Positions 37,370 to 48,039 of a stretch of DNA of 64,000 nt are shown here, in pieces. A program made the translations under genes and the position numbers. Each line of letters opens with the position of its first letter. Within the stretch, counting starts at the first letter, position 1. Location: contig JADJRT010000021.1 in NCBI GenBank assembly GCA_016712035.1, positions 1 to 64,000 on the forward strand. The letters run 5' to 3'. The notes beneath the pieces are model-generated. The model did not search any database, was not told the origin of the DNA, and saw only the letters and a program-made list of their open reading frames with translations. The DNA comes from Flammeovirgaceae bacterium. Its GTDB lineage: Bacteria; Bacteroidota; Bacteroidia; Cytophagales; Cyclobacteriaceae.

Positions 37370-39688
37370 ATGGCAAAAAGATCGCAGTGGACACAAGTAG
37401 GAAAACGAAAATTGGAATTATCCAATTTGGAAAAAGTTTTGTTTCCACAAGATGGCATCACTAAAGCCGAAGTAATTGAATACTATTTAAAGATTGCGCC
37501 CACACTCCTTCAACATGTAAAAGGCAGAGCGCTTACGCTGATTCGATTTCCTGATGGGGTAGGAGGCGAAAATTTTTATCAGAAGAACAGACCCGAATGG
37601 GCACCCGACTGGATTGAGTTTGTTACACTCGGTAAAGAAAAAGGACTACATCCTGGCTACGGAGCCTGCATCGTTAGTGTGGTTGGCCAACTTAGCTTCG
37701 CTTGAATTACATCAGCTTCATAGCCGTAAACCCGATTTCGAACATCCTGATTACATGGTTTTCGATCTCGATCCACCGGAAGGATATGACTTTACTAAAG
37801 TTGTTTCTCTTGCCCTTGATTTAAAGTCATACATCGAAACGTTTGGGTACACTTGCTTTGCGAAAACAACTGGAGGCAAAGGCATTCACATTTGTTGTCC
37901 GATAGAACCTCGTTGGGATTTTCATACGGTGTTTGAAGCAGCACAGGCAATTGCACAACCCTACACGGAACGCAATGTTCGTGAGACTACGTTGCAAATA
38001 AAAAAGGAAGCGCGCAAGGGTCGCGTGCTTATTGATATTTTCAGAATCCGCTCAGGGCAGAGCATTGTTTCCCCTTACAGTTTGCGGGGCCGGCATGGTG
38101 CTCCGGTTTCTATGCCACTTACGTGGGATGAAATAGCAGGATTGAAAAATCCGCTGGAGTATACAATCACCAATGCGGTTGAGAAGGTGCTCATCGATGG
38201 CGATGCCTGGGAAGGGATGGATGCCTATGCAGTCGAGATTCACACGCATAGAAAAACGATGGTATCCAAAGAAAAAAAGCTACCCGTTTCGAAGAAACAC
38301 AAAACACCAGAACAACTTGAAGCTTACGAGAAAAAGAGAGACTTTAAAAAACTCCCGAGCCCGTTGCCCGTGTGGTTGAAGGAAGTGGAACCAGTTTTGT
38401 GGTTCATCGGCATCATGCTACCAACCTGCATTACGATTTACGATTAGAGAAAGATGGAGTACTTAAATCATGGGCAGTTCCGCGAGGTTTACCGCCTTAT
38501 CCGGGTGTAAAGCGATTGGCCGTTCAAACCGAAGATCATCCAATGAAATATCTGACCTTCGATGGCGAGATTCCAAAAGGCCAGTATGGAGCAGGAGCGA
38601 TGTGGATTTACGCGTTGGGCAAATACACAATCACAAAAGATAAAAAAGATGGCTTCTACTTTCGACTGAGCAGCAAAGAAGTAAATGGGGAATACCGCAT
38701 CTATAATATCAAAACCAAAGAATGGTTGTTGGAACGAGTGGATACACCACAGGTAAACTATGTACACGATGTGATTGAGCCAATGCTTTCTGGTTCTGCA
38801 ACGAAGCCACCAGTGGGCGATAACTATCTTCACGAAATAAAATGGGATGGCATTCGGGCTATCATTTCTTTGGAAGATGGTCAAGTGAGAATAAGAACCC
38901 GAAATCATAATGATGTAACAAAACAATTTCCTGAATTAGCACAAGCCGATAAAGCATTTCGAGCTACCTGTGGTTTGTTCGATGCTGAAATTGTTTGCCT
39001 CGACAAATCGGGCAAGGCTGATTTCAAGAAAGTAATACATCGGTTGATGAGCAACGGAGAAACTACCATCCAAAAGCTGAGTAAGACCAGCCCGGTGTAT
39101 TGTTATATTTTTGATTGCTTGTATTTGGATGGGCGCACCTTGATTAATGAACCGCTCACAAAAAGACGCGAGTGGATGCTGGACGCCATAAAACCAGAAA
39201 CACACTATCGGGTGAGTGAAGCGGTTGAAGATGGGGAAGCGCTTTTTGAAGCGGCTCGTGAACATCAATTGGAAGGAATTATTTCTAAAGACAGAGAGGG
39301 TCGGTATTTGCCCGGCAAGCGATCCGACCTTTGGTTGAAGATAAAAGTACGCAACACGCGCGAGTGTTATATTCTGGGTTACAATCCCGGTAAGGGAAAT
39401 CGTAGCCAGGTATTTGGTGGCTTACACATTGCTGAGAAGGAGGGAGCTGAATTTATTTATCGGGGTAAGGTAGGTACCGGTTTTGATGATAATCTGATTA
39501 AAGAAATTTACAAGCAACTGAAGTCGTTGAAGGAGATCAAGAAACCTATTCCCGGTAAGGTGATGGATGAAAAAATAAGTATTTGGGTAGAACCAGTGTT
39601 GATTGCTGAAATAAGTTTTTCGATGATTACGAAAGACAAGCAATTTCGTGAGCCGGTATTTGTGCGACTAAGACCTGACCTGGGTTGA
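37370..39688 (+). CDS. ligD: DNA ligase D, order Pol-PE-Lig (two frameshifts)
   Basis: Multifunctional enzyme of bacterial non-homologous end joining, about 770 codons. The N-terminal polymerase/primase domain (KRKLELSNLEKVLFP, FDLDPPEGYDF, TTGGKGIHI) is followed by the 3'-phosphoesterase (SFVVHRHHATNLHYDLRLE) and the ATP-dependent ligase with the adenylated lysine in HEIKWDGIRAI and an OB-fold end. The frame changes near 37640, at an AAAAA tract (true reading KKDYILATEPASLVWLANLA), and near 38355 (true reading TPEPVARVVEGSGTSF). The Pol-PE-Lig order is that of mycobacterial LigD. Its partner Ku is encoded at 48040. Confidence 0.93.
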
Positions 39689-39727
39689 CAAATTTATCCC
39701 TGTTGCTAATAGGAGTGAACTTGAATT

Positions 39728-41713
39728 TCAAACAGGGAGTTTGACGATAAACTCTGTTCCATTTTCAGTTGACTTTACTTCAATTGCGCCCCATGAGCTT
39801 TGACAATATCATAACTTAAACTCAAACCAAGTCCTGTTCCTTGTCCGGTGGGTTTGGTTGTAAAGAAAGGTTGAAAGATTTTATCGACAATGTTTTGCGG
39901 AATGCCATTGCCGTTGTCTGTGACTCTGATTTCAATTTTATCTTCTAGTTTTTTTGTGCTTACCGTAACTAGTGGATCGCGTTGCTCGCTATTCGTTGCT
40001 CGTTGTTCGTTAACTGCGTAGAACGCATTATTGATTAAGTTTAGAACTACTCTTCCAATATCCTGCGGAACTACATTTATTTTTGGAAGTGTTGAATCAA
40101 AATCAGTTTCAAATTTTGCATTGAATGATTTGTCTTTCGCGCGGAGGCCATGATAGGAGAGGCGGAGGTATTCATCGCACAAAGCGTTGATATCGGTTGG
40201 TTCTTTTACACCGCTGCTGCTGCGTGAGTGTTGTAGCATTCCTTTAACAATAGCATCGGCACGCTTGCCATGATGAAGAATTTTTTCAAGATTTTGTTTT
40301 ACATCATCAGCGATTTCAGTGGCCGGCTGCAGGTTACCTGTTGCCAGTTCAGATTTCATTTCGTCAAGAAGTTCATTGCTTACCTCTGAAAAATTATTCA
40401 CGAAGTTCAATGGATTTTGTATTTCGTGGGCGATGCCAGCAGTGAGTTCACCAAGCGAAGCCATTTTTTCGGATTGAATGAGCTGGGATTGGGCTGCTTT
40501 TAACTGATCATAAGCTTGTTCTACTTTTTGCTTTGCTTTTTGTTTAACTCTGTTATTCCTATATAAAAAAATGGCTACCACCACCAAAGTAAAAGTGCTC
40601 CCTAGCAGCACGTTCATTCTTAGTCTATTTTGGAACTCAACTTCAGCTGTCTTTGCCTCAGCTTGCCTTCTTCTTTCTGCGCAATTAAATCCTTCATCAA
40701 TTGAATATTTCCAGCACCATAAAGTTTGTTTCTTGTTTCATCAGCCAACTTATAATAGTAAAGTGCTTTGGCAGGATGGGTAGTCTCGTATTGCTCAGCA
40801 AGCAGTGCAGAGGAATTTAGGATCCTTCGATAAAGGAAATTTTGTTGGCCTCAGCCAATCCTCTTTCTGCGTAATAAATTACAGAATCTTTTTGATTGAA
40901 TCTTTTATAGTAATCGGCAATATCATTGTAGGTGTTTGATGTGTGAAATATTTCTGTGCTTTCCAATGTAATGGCCAAGGTGGTTCTTAGATCAGCCAGC
41001 GCGAGATCCGGCCTATTTTGTTTTAGGTAAATCTTCGCTCTTACATTATACCAGGCCGGATATACTTCATATTGATAGGCATTATCTCTTTGGATATCAT
41101 TCGCGTTACTGATATTGTTCCATTGATGAAAGGCGTTGCGTGACTTCTCCAGAAATAAAAGTGCGGAATCCAACTTGTTTAACTTTTCAAATACCAATGC
41201 CTGACCAAGGTAACCGAAGGCCTCACCTCCCAAATCCACGTCACCACGGAGAATGTTTTCCTCATAGTAATAAAGCGATTTTTGAAAATTACCCAGGTAA
41301 TAATAGATCAAACCCAAATTATCATTGGTAGAGCCAATGCCAGATTCCCTAACTTCCAACTTATCCGCTTCTTCAAGCGTATTTAAACCATCCTCTAAAG
41401 CTTTCGGCAGATTCCCCTGTTTAATATAGCCTTCCATCATTTGGCCTTTTGTAAAATTCCGTTTTCGGAAGTTCTTAGTCTTTTCAAACAATCTTATTGC
41501 CTGTTGCGCATAGTGGATGCTTGAATCGGGATTAATGTGCATATAACTACTGGCAATAAGTCTAAGTGTTTCGGCTCTGGTAGAATCCTGCAATGTACTT
41601 GGAAGTTGGCGTTTCAGGCTGTCTATTTGATTAACCAGGAATTTATTATCTCCTTGTCCAAATAGTTGGCAGGCTGATAAAATCAATACAAGTAATAAAA
41701 TGGAACGCCTCAT
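39728..41713 (-). CDS. TPR-containing sensor histidine kinase B (frame-broken)
   Basis: Signal peptide (LLLVLILSACQLFGQ), TPR repeats over about 250 residues (SSIHYAQQAIRLFEK, GLIYYYLGNFQKSL), one membrane helix (VLLGSTFTLVVVAIFLY), a HisKA domain (GELTAGIAHEIQNPLNFV) and a HATPase with DNGNGIP and GQGTGLGLSLSYDI. The frame changes near 40815 and near 39785. After the second, the real end reads IEVKSTENGTEFIVKLPV, with the stop at 39728. Its ATG overlaps the stop of kinase A by four bases (ATGA). It is a clear paralogue of kinase A, with a nearly identical kinase half. The signal is unknown. Confidence 0.88.
39981..40012. repeat. Micro-repeat inside kinase B
   Basis: Tandem copies of a GTTGCTCGTTNTTCGTT-like motif encode the low-complexity loop NEQRATNSEQR within the ATPase domain. 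The same element sits at the equivalent place in kinase A. Confidence 0.55.
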
Positions 41714-43738
41714 ATCTTGCTGATTGAGATGGGTAATAAAATCAAGAACTCACTACCCTGACCTATTTCTGAAGTTACTTTAATTTCCCCACCATGTGCT
41801 TTCACAATATCATAACTTAAACTCAACCCTAATCCCGTTCCCTGCCCTGTGGGTTTGGTGGTGAAGAATGGCTGAAAGATTTTATCGACAATGTTTTGAG
41901 GAATACCGTTGCCGTTGTCGGTGACTCTGATTTCAATTTTGTTACCGAGATTTTTCGTACTTACAGTAACCAGTGGATCACGTTGCTCGTTATTAGTTGC
42001 TCGTTGTTCGTTAACAGCGTAGAATGCATTGTTAATCAGATTGAGAACAACCCGACCAATATCCTGAGGCACCACATTTATTTTTGGAAGCGATGCATCG
42101 AAATCCGTTTCAAACTTGGCGTTGAAAGATTTGTCTTTCGCGCGCAAGCCATGGTAGGAGAGGCGCAAATATTCACCGCACAAAGCATTAATATCGGTTG
42201 GTTCTTTTACACCACTACTACTTCGCGAGTGTTGCAGCATGCCTTTTACAATGGCATCAGCACGTTTGCCATGATGAAGTATTTTTTCCAGATTTTGTTT
42301 TACATCATCAGCAATTTCATTTGCCAGCGACCAGTTGCCAGCAGCCTGTTCAGTCTTCATTTCATCAATGAGTTCGTTACTTACTTCACTAAAATTATTC
42401 ACGAAATTCAACGGGTTTTGAATCTCATGTGCAATGCCGGCAGTTAGTTCGCCAAGGCTTGCCATCTTCTCGGATTGGATGAGTTGGGATTGGGTTGTCT
42501 GTAGTGTTTGAAGTATTTGTTCTACTTTCTCCTTTTGAGTTTCTATTTCTTGCTTTTGCTTATTAACCAGGGTAAAAGCCTTTTGTTTGAAAACACTTCT
42601 TCGCCACAGGCCTAAGGAAACAATTAACAGAATACTTAATCCGCCAGATAGAATATAGATATTGAGACGATTCTTATATCGAATTTCTGATTCATCTAAA
42701 CGTTGTTGGATTTCACGATCTTCTAATTGTTGCCGGAAGGCAAAAACTTTGAATGTCTCTTGTTTTTTGCTGATTAAATAAACTGTCTCCCGTAACTTTA
42801 TTGAGTTTGTAATATTGAATTGATTTAGCGGGATTTTTTTCTCATAAGCATAGGCTAAAATTTCACTAGCTTCATTAACGCCTCTTAAATATGACATACT
42901 ATCGGCTACTTCAATTGCTTGATTAGCATGGTATATGGTTGAATCAAGCATACCCATCTTTTGAAATGTTTTGGCAATACCAATCCGAATTTTGGAGATA
43001 TCTGTAGGGTTTTGGGTTCCTTTATAATTAAGCCCTGCTCGATAATAATAAATGGCCGAATCATAATTGTTTAAATTCATATGCGCTTTTCCCATTACAT
43101 AAAATGGGAATTGCCAATTCCCGCCTGCGGATAAATATGAAAATACTTTTTGACCGTAGATTAATGCAGAATCTCTTTTGCTGTCGCTATAACAATCAGC
43201 CAATTCAATATAATGGAAGGCTTGATATAGTTCAAACGGCATATTTAAATTCATTAGATGCATCACAGAATCAGTATCCAGAATATGATCAGAATTTAGC
43301 GCAGTTTTGAAATATTCTATAGCGTGGCTATAATCTCCTTGATCTTTATAAACGCCTCCAAGTGAATATTGTGCAAACGATATTCCATTTATGTTATTTT
43401 CTTTTTTAAAAATATTCAAAGCCCGAAAGCCCAAATCCATAGCCCCAGCGTAATCGCCCATTTGCCGAAGGTTGCTGGAAAGTACAATGTAACTCATAGC
43501 TATACCTACCGTATAGTTTAATTCTTGCGAAATAGCAAGCGCATCATTCGCGTAGGCCAATCCTAATTCAGGTTTTGTCCATGCGTACCGGTTGCTCGAA
43601 TCAAACATGTGATGGACTAGATTTACATCCCTTTTAGCTTCTTTGGGAATTAGATACGTATTGAGGGATTTATTGTCCTGCGAGAACGTATTATGGTTAC
43701 TTATGAGAACAAACAGGATGCAAATAAGTCTTTTTCAT
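41710..43738 (-). CDS. TPR-containing sensor histidine kinase A
   Basis: About 675 codons: signal peptide (KRLICILFVLISNHNTFSQ), TPR repeats (FAQYSLGGVYKDQGDYSHA, AIYYYRAGLNYKG), a membrane helix (LNIYILSGGLSILLIVSLGL), coiled coil, HisKA (GELTAGIAHEIQNPLNFV) and HATPase (DNGNGIP, GQGTGLGLSLSYDI) ending STPASE-like in GSEFLILLPI. The reading frame opens at 43608, but the signal peptide is in frame only if one A is removed from the AAAAA right after the ATG at 43738, so I place the start there. It is first gene of the kinase pair. A partner response regulator is not adjacent. Confidence 0.88.
41982..42012. repeat. Micro-repeat inside kinase A
   Basis: Tandem CGTTGCTCGTTATTAGTTGC-type motif coding for NEQRATNNEQR in the ATPase domain, matching the element in kinase B but not identical to it. 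Confidence 0.55.
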
Positions 43739-43862
43739 GGTTTATCTCATTTTAAAGATAGTGTGAACGATGTGCCTTCGCCTTGTTTGGACATTTATTT
43801 GCCTGACATGGGTTCTCACAATCAATATGGTAAATCAAATTTCAATCCTTGCCAGAGTGTCC

Positions 43863-44780
43863 TTATTTGTCCGCACATATCTTCGCGAGCATACCAGGTT
43901 CAACCTTCATTCCTAGCGCTATTGCCTTTGTCAAATCTTTGCAAGCCTCCACTTTTTTTCCGAGCCTGTGATAAGCAACGCTTCTGTTATAATAAGCTAA
44001 GGCGTATTCTGGATAATAAGTGATGGCCGTGGTATAATCTTCAATGGCATCAGCAACGCGATTAAGTTTTACCAAAGCATTACCATGATTAAGCCAGGCT
44101 TTTTCATAATCGGGCTTAAGTTTTAATGCTTGCTGATAATCTGCGACCGCACCCCGATAGTCGTTGATCTGTTCTTTTATAATGCCGCGGTTAAGCCAGT
44201 ACTCAGGTTCAGTAGCATCTAAGCGGATGGCGTCTGAATAATCTTGGAGTGCTCCCGCTCGGTTTCCAGTTTTCATTCGTAGCGAACCTCGTTCGGCATA
44301 AGCGAAGGGCAGGTTAGGATTTTTCTCAATGGCTTCTGATCAACAACTTTTCTGATAGTTCATTATCCTGAGACGCAACAGAAAGCACCGCGAGATTGTG
44401 GCTCGCCATATAACTATCCGGATCTTCTTTAGACATAGCCCATTGGCCGAAATCGAACCGGGCAACCGCCCTGCTAAAAAGTGCTTCCTTATCCAGCGGT
44501 TTTGTTTCCAGATAAATATTGTAATCGGTAAGCGCGCCCTGCTTGTCTCCCAAATGGTCGCGGGCAATGGCACGTGAATAATAGGCGGCCATATAGTAAG
44601 GATCTATCCGTAAACACTCATTGAATTGGGCCAGCGCGGTTTTATAAGACCTATTGAGTAACGATTCTTCACCTTTATCGAAGTAGTACGATGCTGATTT
44701 GGCTTTAGCCTCTTGCGGAAATACCGAAAAAGAAACCAGGAAAAGATGCCGGTTAACGGAAGGATTTTAGCCCAAGACAT
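43863..44780 (-). CDS. Exported TPR protein (frame-broken)
   Basis: About 300 codons of tetratricopeptide repeats (SYKTALAQFNECLRIDPYY, AVADYQQALKLKPDYEKAW, AIEDYTTAITYYPEYALAY, YYNRSVAYHRLGKK). The frame changes near 44330 (LLIRSH should read on into AIEKNPNLPFAYAERGS) and again near 44735, inside the signal-peptide region (MSWAKILP, then HLFLVSFSVFP). The ATG at 44780 is the probable start. The TPR protein lies upstream of the two kinases in the same orientation but 125 bases away, so joint transcription is possible only. Confidence 0.75.
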
Positions 44781-44882
44781 TCGTTAAAGTTGGCGATAAT
44801 TCGAAAGAATTACCAGTTGCAATATTTCCAACCAAAAAAGCTGAAAAAGTAAACTTATATGGCCGATGATTGTTTACACACT

Positions 44883-45410
44883 ATGGAAAAAACGAGAAAA
44901 TCCAAAGTAAAGGTCTCCGTAGCAGATGCAACCAAGATAACTGCCAGCTATCGTACCTATTTGTTAACAGAAGGTAAGCAGCCTGCTACCGTTTTTAAGT
45001 TCTGTAAAGAACATGGATTCAAAGAAACAGAATTCTATTTACACTTTGCTTCTTTTGAGGCTATTGAAAAATCAATCTGGAAAAACTATGTTAGTGATAC
45101 AGTAGCAAGAATTTTTTTAAAGGGGTTTAAAAGTGAATTCAACGAGTGGTTGAATCAGGTGCTAAACGAAGGAAAGGGAACCGGAGAAATAGCCAAACGC
45201 CCAGTGTTGGATCAAAGCTACGATCGTATCTTTTGGTTTCACCTCATGTTTGTGTTGCAATTTTGGATTCATGATGAAAGTCCGAATTTTGAAAAGACAG
45301 ATGCCGCTATTGAAAAATCTGTGAATTTGGCTTTTGACTTAATAGGAAAAGGCGTGTTGGATAATGCCATCGACTTCGGCAAATTTCTTTACCAAAATTC
45401 TAAAAACTGA
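44883..45410 (+). CDS. TetR-like regulator, apparently shortened
   Basis: The N-terminal part (ASYRTYLLTEGKQPATVFKF; HGFKETEFYLHFASFEAIEK) matches the helix-turn-helix of a Bacteroidota TetR-like family. The C-terminal part (FQ-type helices, KTDAAIEKSVNLAFDLIGKG) is typical of the same family. At about 175 residues it is shorter than I expect (about 215), because roughly 30 residues after FLKGFKSEFNEWLNQ seem absent. That comparison is from memory. Start ATG 44883 is preferred to 44859. It overlaps or abuts the ABC1 kinase, a common pairing. Confidence 0.65.
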   Translation: MEKTRKSKVKVSVADATKITASYRTYLLTEGKQPATVFKFCKEHGFKETEFYLHFASFEAIEKSIWKNYVSDTVARIFLKGFKSEFNEWLNQVLNEGKGTGEIAKRPVLDQSYDRIFWFHLMFVLQFWIHDESPNFEKTDAAIEKSVNLAFDLIGKGVLDNAIDFGKFLYQNSKN

Positions 45411-46746
45411 TTTTCAGACCTTAAATGGCAAAGTTAAAAGAGCAAGAAGTATTCCCGTTGGCAAAGTGCAGCGGGCATCTAAGTTTATTTCTACGGGTGC
45501 TAAAATTGGTGGTAATTACCTAAAGCACTACAGTAAAAAACTGGTAAATCCTGATCTCTCGCGCGATGAGCTTCATCAGGATAACGCAACGGATATCTAT
45601 AATTCCTTAAGCGAGTTGAAAGGCAGTGCCTTAAAAGTGGCTCAGATGTTAAGCATGGATAAAAACCTATTACCATCAGCGTATCAACAACAATTCGCTA
45701 TGGCGCAGTACAGTGCTCCACCGCTTTCATATCCATTAGTCGTGCGCACCTTCGAGCGATCGCTTAATAAGAAACCACAAGAAATCTTTGATACATTTTC
45801 ATCAGCGGCAAGCAACGCTGCCTCCATAGGGCAGGTACATAAAGCTACATTAAAAGGAAAAAATCTGGCGGTTAAAATTCAATATCCTGGAGTTGCCGAT
45901 ACTGTGAAGAGTGACCTGGCTATGGTGAAGCCAATTGCCCTTCGAATGTTTAAGCTAAATCAAGCTGAGTATAATGAATTTATTGGCGAGGTTGAAACTC
46001 GGTTGTTAGAAGAGTCCGATTATGATCTTGAGTTGAAGCGCTCTATTGAACTTTCAAAGCAGTGTAGTCATATCCCTAATCTACTTTTTCCCGATTATTA
46101 TCCAGCCCTTTCGGGAAATCGGATTCTTACGATGGATTGGATTGAAGGGAAACCACTAGGGGAGATTTTTAAAGGCGAGTCATTATCACAGCCGGAGCGG
46201 AATAGGCTAGGGCAGGCGCTTTGGGATTTCTATCATTTTCAGATTCACACGCTACGCTCTCTGCATGCCGATCCGCATCCGGGCAATTTTATCATATCAC
46301 CAGACCGGAAATTAGGCATAATTGATTTTGGTTGTGTGAAGGTAATCCCTGCCGATTTTTATAAGGCATATTTTCAATTGTTGGATAAAGATATTCTCAC
46401 TGATAAAGCAAGGTTAGATAAAGTCTTCCATGATTTGCGATTCATCTATCCGGATGATTTAGATAAGGATAAAACCTTTTTCAAGGAAGTATTTACTCAG
46501 CTGGTAGAACTTCTGGGTCGTCCGTTTCGTACTCCTAAATTTAATTTTGCTGAGAAATCGTATTTCACTTCTCTCTATCAGTTTGGCGAGGAAATAGGGA
46601 GCATGAAAGCTTTCCGCGATTCCAAAAAGGCGAGGGGAGTAAAAGATGCACTCTATATAAACAGAACTTACTATGGCCTTTACAGTCTCCTGCATGAACT
46701 AAAGGCAGAAGTTGACACGACCTCATATGTCGATTTTAAGCCCTAA
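45364..46746 (+). CDS. ABC1/AarF-family atypical kinase
   Basis: Protein-kinase-like ATPase related to UbiB/AarF, associated in bacteria with isoprenoid-quinone or lipid metabolism. The family's KxGQ-equivalent is in LKGSALKVAQMLSMDKNLLP, the ATP-binding lysine in LAVKIQYPG, the catalytic loop is LHADPHPGNFII and the metal-binding motif is IIDFGCVK. The true start may be ATG 45426 in another frame (MAKLKEQ) with one indel before SIPVGKVQRA, as homologues begin there; otherwise it overlaps the regulator by 47 bases. Length and motifs are otherwise complete. Confidence 0.88.
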   Translation: MPSTSANFFTKILKTDFQTLNGKVKRARSIPVGKVQRASKFISTGAKIGGNYLKHYSKKLVNPDLSRDELHQDNATDIYNSLSELKGSALKVAQMLSMDKNLLPSAYQQQFAMAQYSAPPLSYPLVVRTFERSLNKKPQEIFDTFSSAASNAASIGQVHKATLKGKNLAVKIQYPGVADTVKSDLAMVKPIALRMFKLNQAEYNEFIGEVETRLLEESDYDLELKRSIELSKQCSHIPNLLFPDYYPALSGNRILTMDWIEGKPLGEIFKGESLSQPERNRLGQALWDFYHFQIHTLRSLHADPHPGNFIISPDRKLGIIDFGCVKVIPADFYKAYFQLLDKDILTDKARLDKVFHDLRFIYPDDLDKDKTFFKEVFTQLVELLGRPFRTPKFNFAEKSYFTSLYQFGEEIGSMKAFRDSKKARGVKDALYINRTYYGLYSLLHELKAEVDTTSYVDFKP

Positions 46747-46789
46747 ACACATATTTATTCAATTTTATTGCTAATCTTAGATACTATAA

Positions 46790-46824
46790 ATTACCTATAT
46801 TTGTATTAACTACATTTAGGTAAT
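46790..46824 (+). promoter_or_regulatory. Promoter with inverted repeat in leader of the ATPase gene
   Basis: TATATTTG (46796-46803) fits TAnnTTTG exactly. ATTACCTA (46790-46797) and TAGGTAAT (46817-46824) form a perfect 8-bp inverted repeat 19 bases apart that encloses the predicted transcription start and reaches the ATG at 46823. This fits an operator or a leader hairpin that covers the ribosome site. Confidence 0.5.
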
Positions 46825-47953
46825 GAAAAACCCATTCAAATACGGGGAGCTTTCTACAGGCGAAAATTTCTGTAATCGAAAGCAAGAGATAAAGCGTTTA
46901 CAAAGTGCTTTCCGCGATGGACAAAGCATCGTAATCATCTCACCTCGCAGGTGGGGAAAGAGTTCTCTGGTAAACAGATCGGTAGATACGTTCAAGGGCA
47001 AATTGATTTGCATTCAGATTGATTGCTTCGGCATTAGCTCCTCGCGTGAGTTTTATGCTGCTTTTCTAAGGGCAACCTTACCACAGACCAATTCAAAGCT
47101 TCAACAAGTTGTTGATACGGTTACAAAATCATTGAAGTCATTAATGCCCTATGTGAAATATGGGGTTAGTGAAAATGATGAAATTCAGATCTCTCTTGAT
47201 CTACCTAATAAAAAGTATGATGTAGAAGATATCCTGGAGCTACCCCAGCGTATTGCGGTGGATAGAAAGGCGCGCCTTGTCTTCTGCATCGATGAATTTC
47301 AGAAGATAGCGGAATGGTCGGATGGCAAAATGGTGCTAGAGAAACTGCGCTCTTACTGGCAAAACCACAATCAGGTGTCGTATTGCCTTTACGGGAGCAA
47401 ACGTCATTTAATGTCAACCTTATTTGCGCATTCATCACAACCCTTCTACCGCTTTGGCGAAATCCTGTTTTTGAATAAGATCGAGGCCTCAGAGTGGACA
47501 AGCTTTCTTGTCAAGGAATTTGAACAAACGGAGAAAATTATCTCGGAGGAAACGGCAAGCAGGCTAGCTAAACTTGTCGATTCGCATTCCTATTTTGTGC
47601 AATACCTGGCTCGTATTTGCTGGAACAATTCTGACAAAAAAATAACGGACGAAATTTTGGATAACTCGTTTAACGAATTGTTAAACGATCATCTTTCGTT
47701 ATTTCAAAATCAAACCCGAAGTCTCACAAAATATCAGGTAAACTATTTAAAGGCAGTAAGTGCCGGGGAGATGCAACTTACCTCGCAGCGGGTGCTCAAC
47801 CAGTTTGATTTAGGCAGCCCGGGAAACATTAAAAGGAACCAAGATGTTTTTGAAGATTTGGAAATTCTCGACTACGCTTCGGGTACTCCTGGATTTTGTG
47901 ACCCCTATTTTGAACCGCTATTCAAACGGATTTTCAAGATTACCACCAATTAG
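46823..47953 (+). CDS. AAA/STAND-type ATPase (archaeal ATPase family)
   Basis: A 376-residue P-loop ATPase with Walker A PRRWGKSSLV, Walker B LVFCIDEFQ, a sensor-like YGSKRHLM and an extended lid (EASEWTSFLVKEFEQTEKII), followed by a winged-helix-like C-terminus (LTKYQVNYLKAVSAGEMQLT). This is the pattern of the DUF234-associated archaeal ATPase family, where members are often mobile and of unknown role. It stands alone with its own promoter and is flanked by unrelated genes, consistent with an accessory locus. Confidence 0.8.
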   Translation: MKNPFKYGELSTGENFCNRKQEIKRLQSAFRDGQSIVIISPRRWGKSSLVNRSVDTFKGKLICIQIDCFGISSSREFYAAFLRATLPQTNSKLQQVVDTVTKSLKSLMPYVKYGVSENDEIQISLDLPNKKYDVEDILELPQRIAVDRKARLVFCIDEFQKIAEWSDGKMVLEKLRSYWQNHNQVSYCLYGSKRHLMSTLFAHSSQPFYRFGEILFLNKIEASEWTSFLVKEFEQTEKIISEETASRLAKLVDSHSYFVQYLARICWNNSDKKITDEILDNSFNELLNDHLSLFQNQTRSLTKYQVNYLKAVSAGEMQLTSQRVLNQFDLGSPGNIKRNQDVFEDLEILDYASGTPGFCDPYFEPLFKRIFKITTN

Positions 47954-48039
47954 TAAATTTTAACTATTTGATTTGAAAAATCATTCATAGTCAATAACTT
48001 AGTACCTTGTAGTTCATTTTTTAAACTAATATCACTTTT

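Noticed and set aside
41896..42447. Plus-strand frame of 183 codons opposite kinase A
   Set aside because: Antisense of the conserved HATPase region, no ribosome site, no homology seen.
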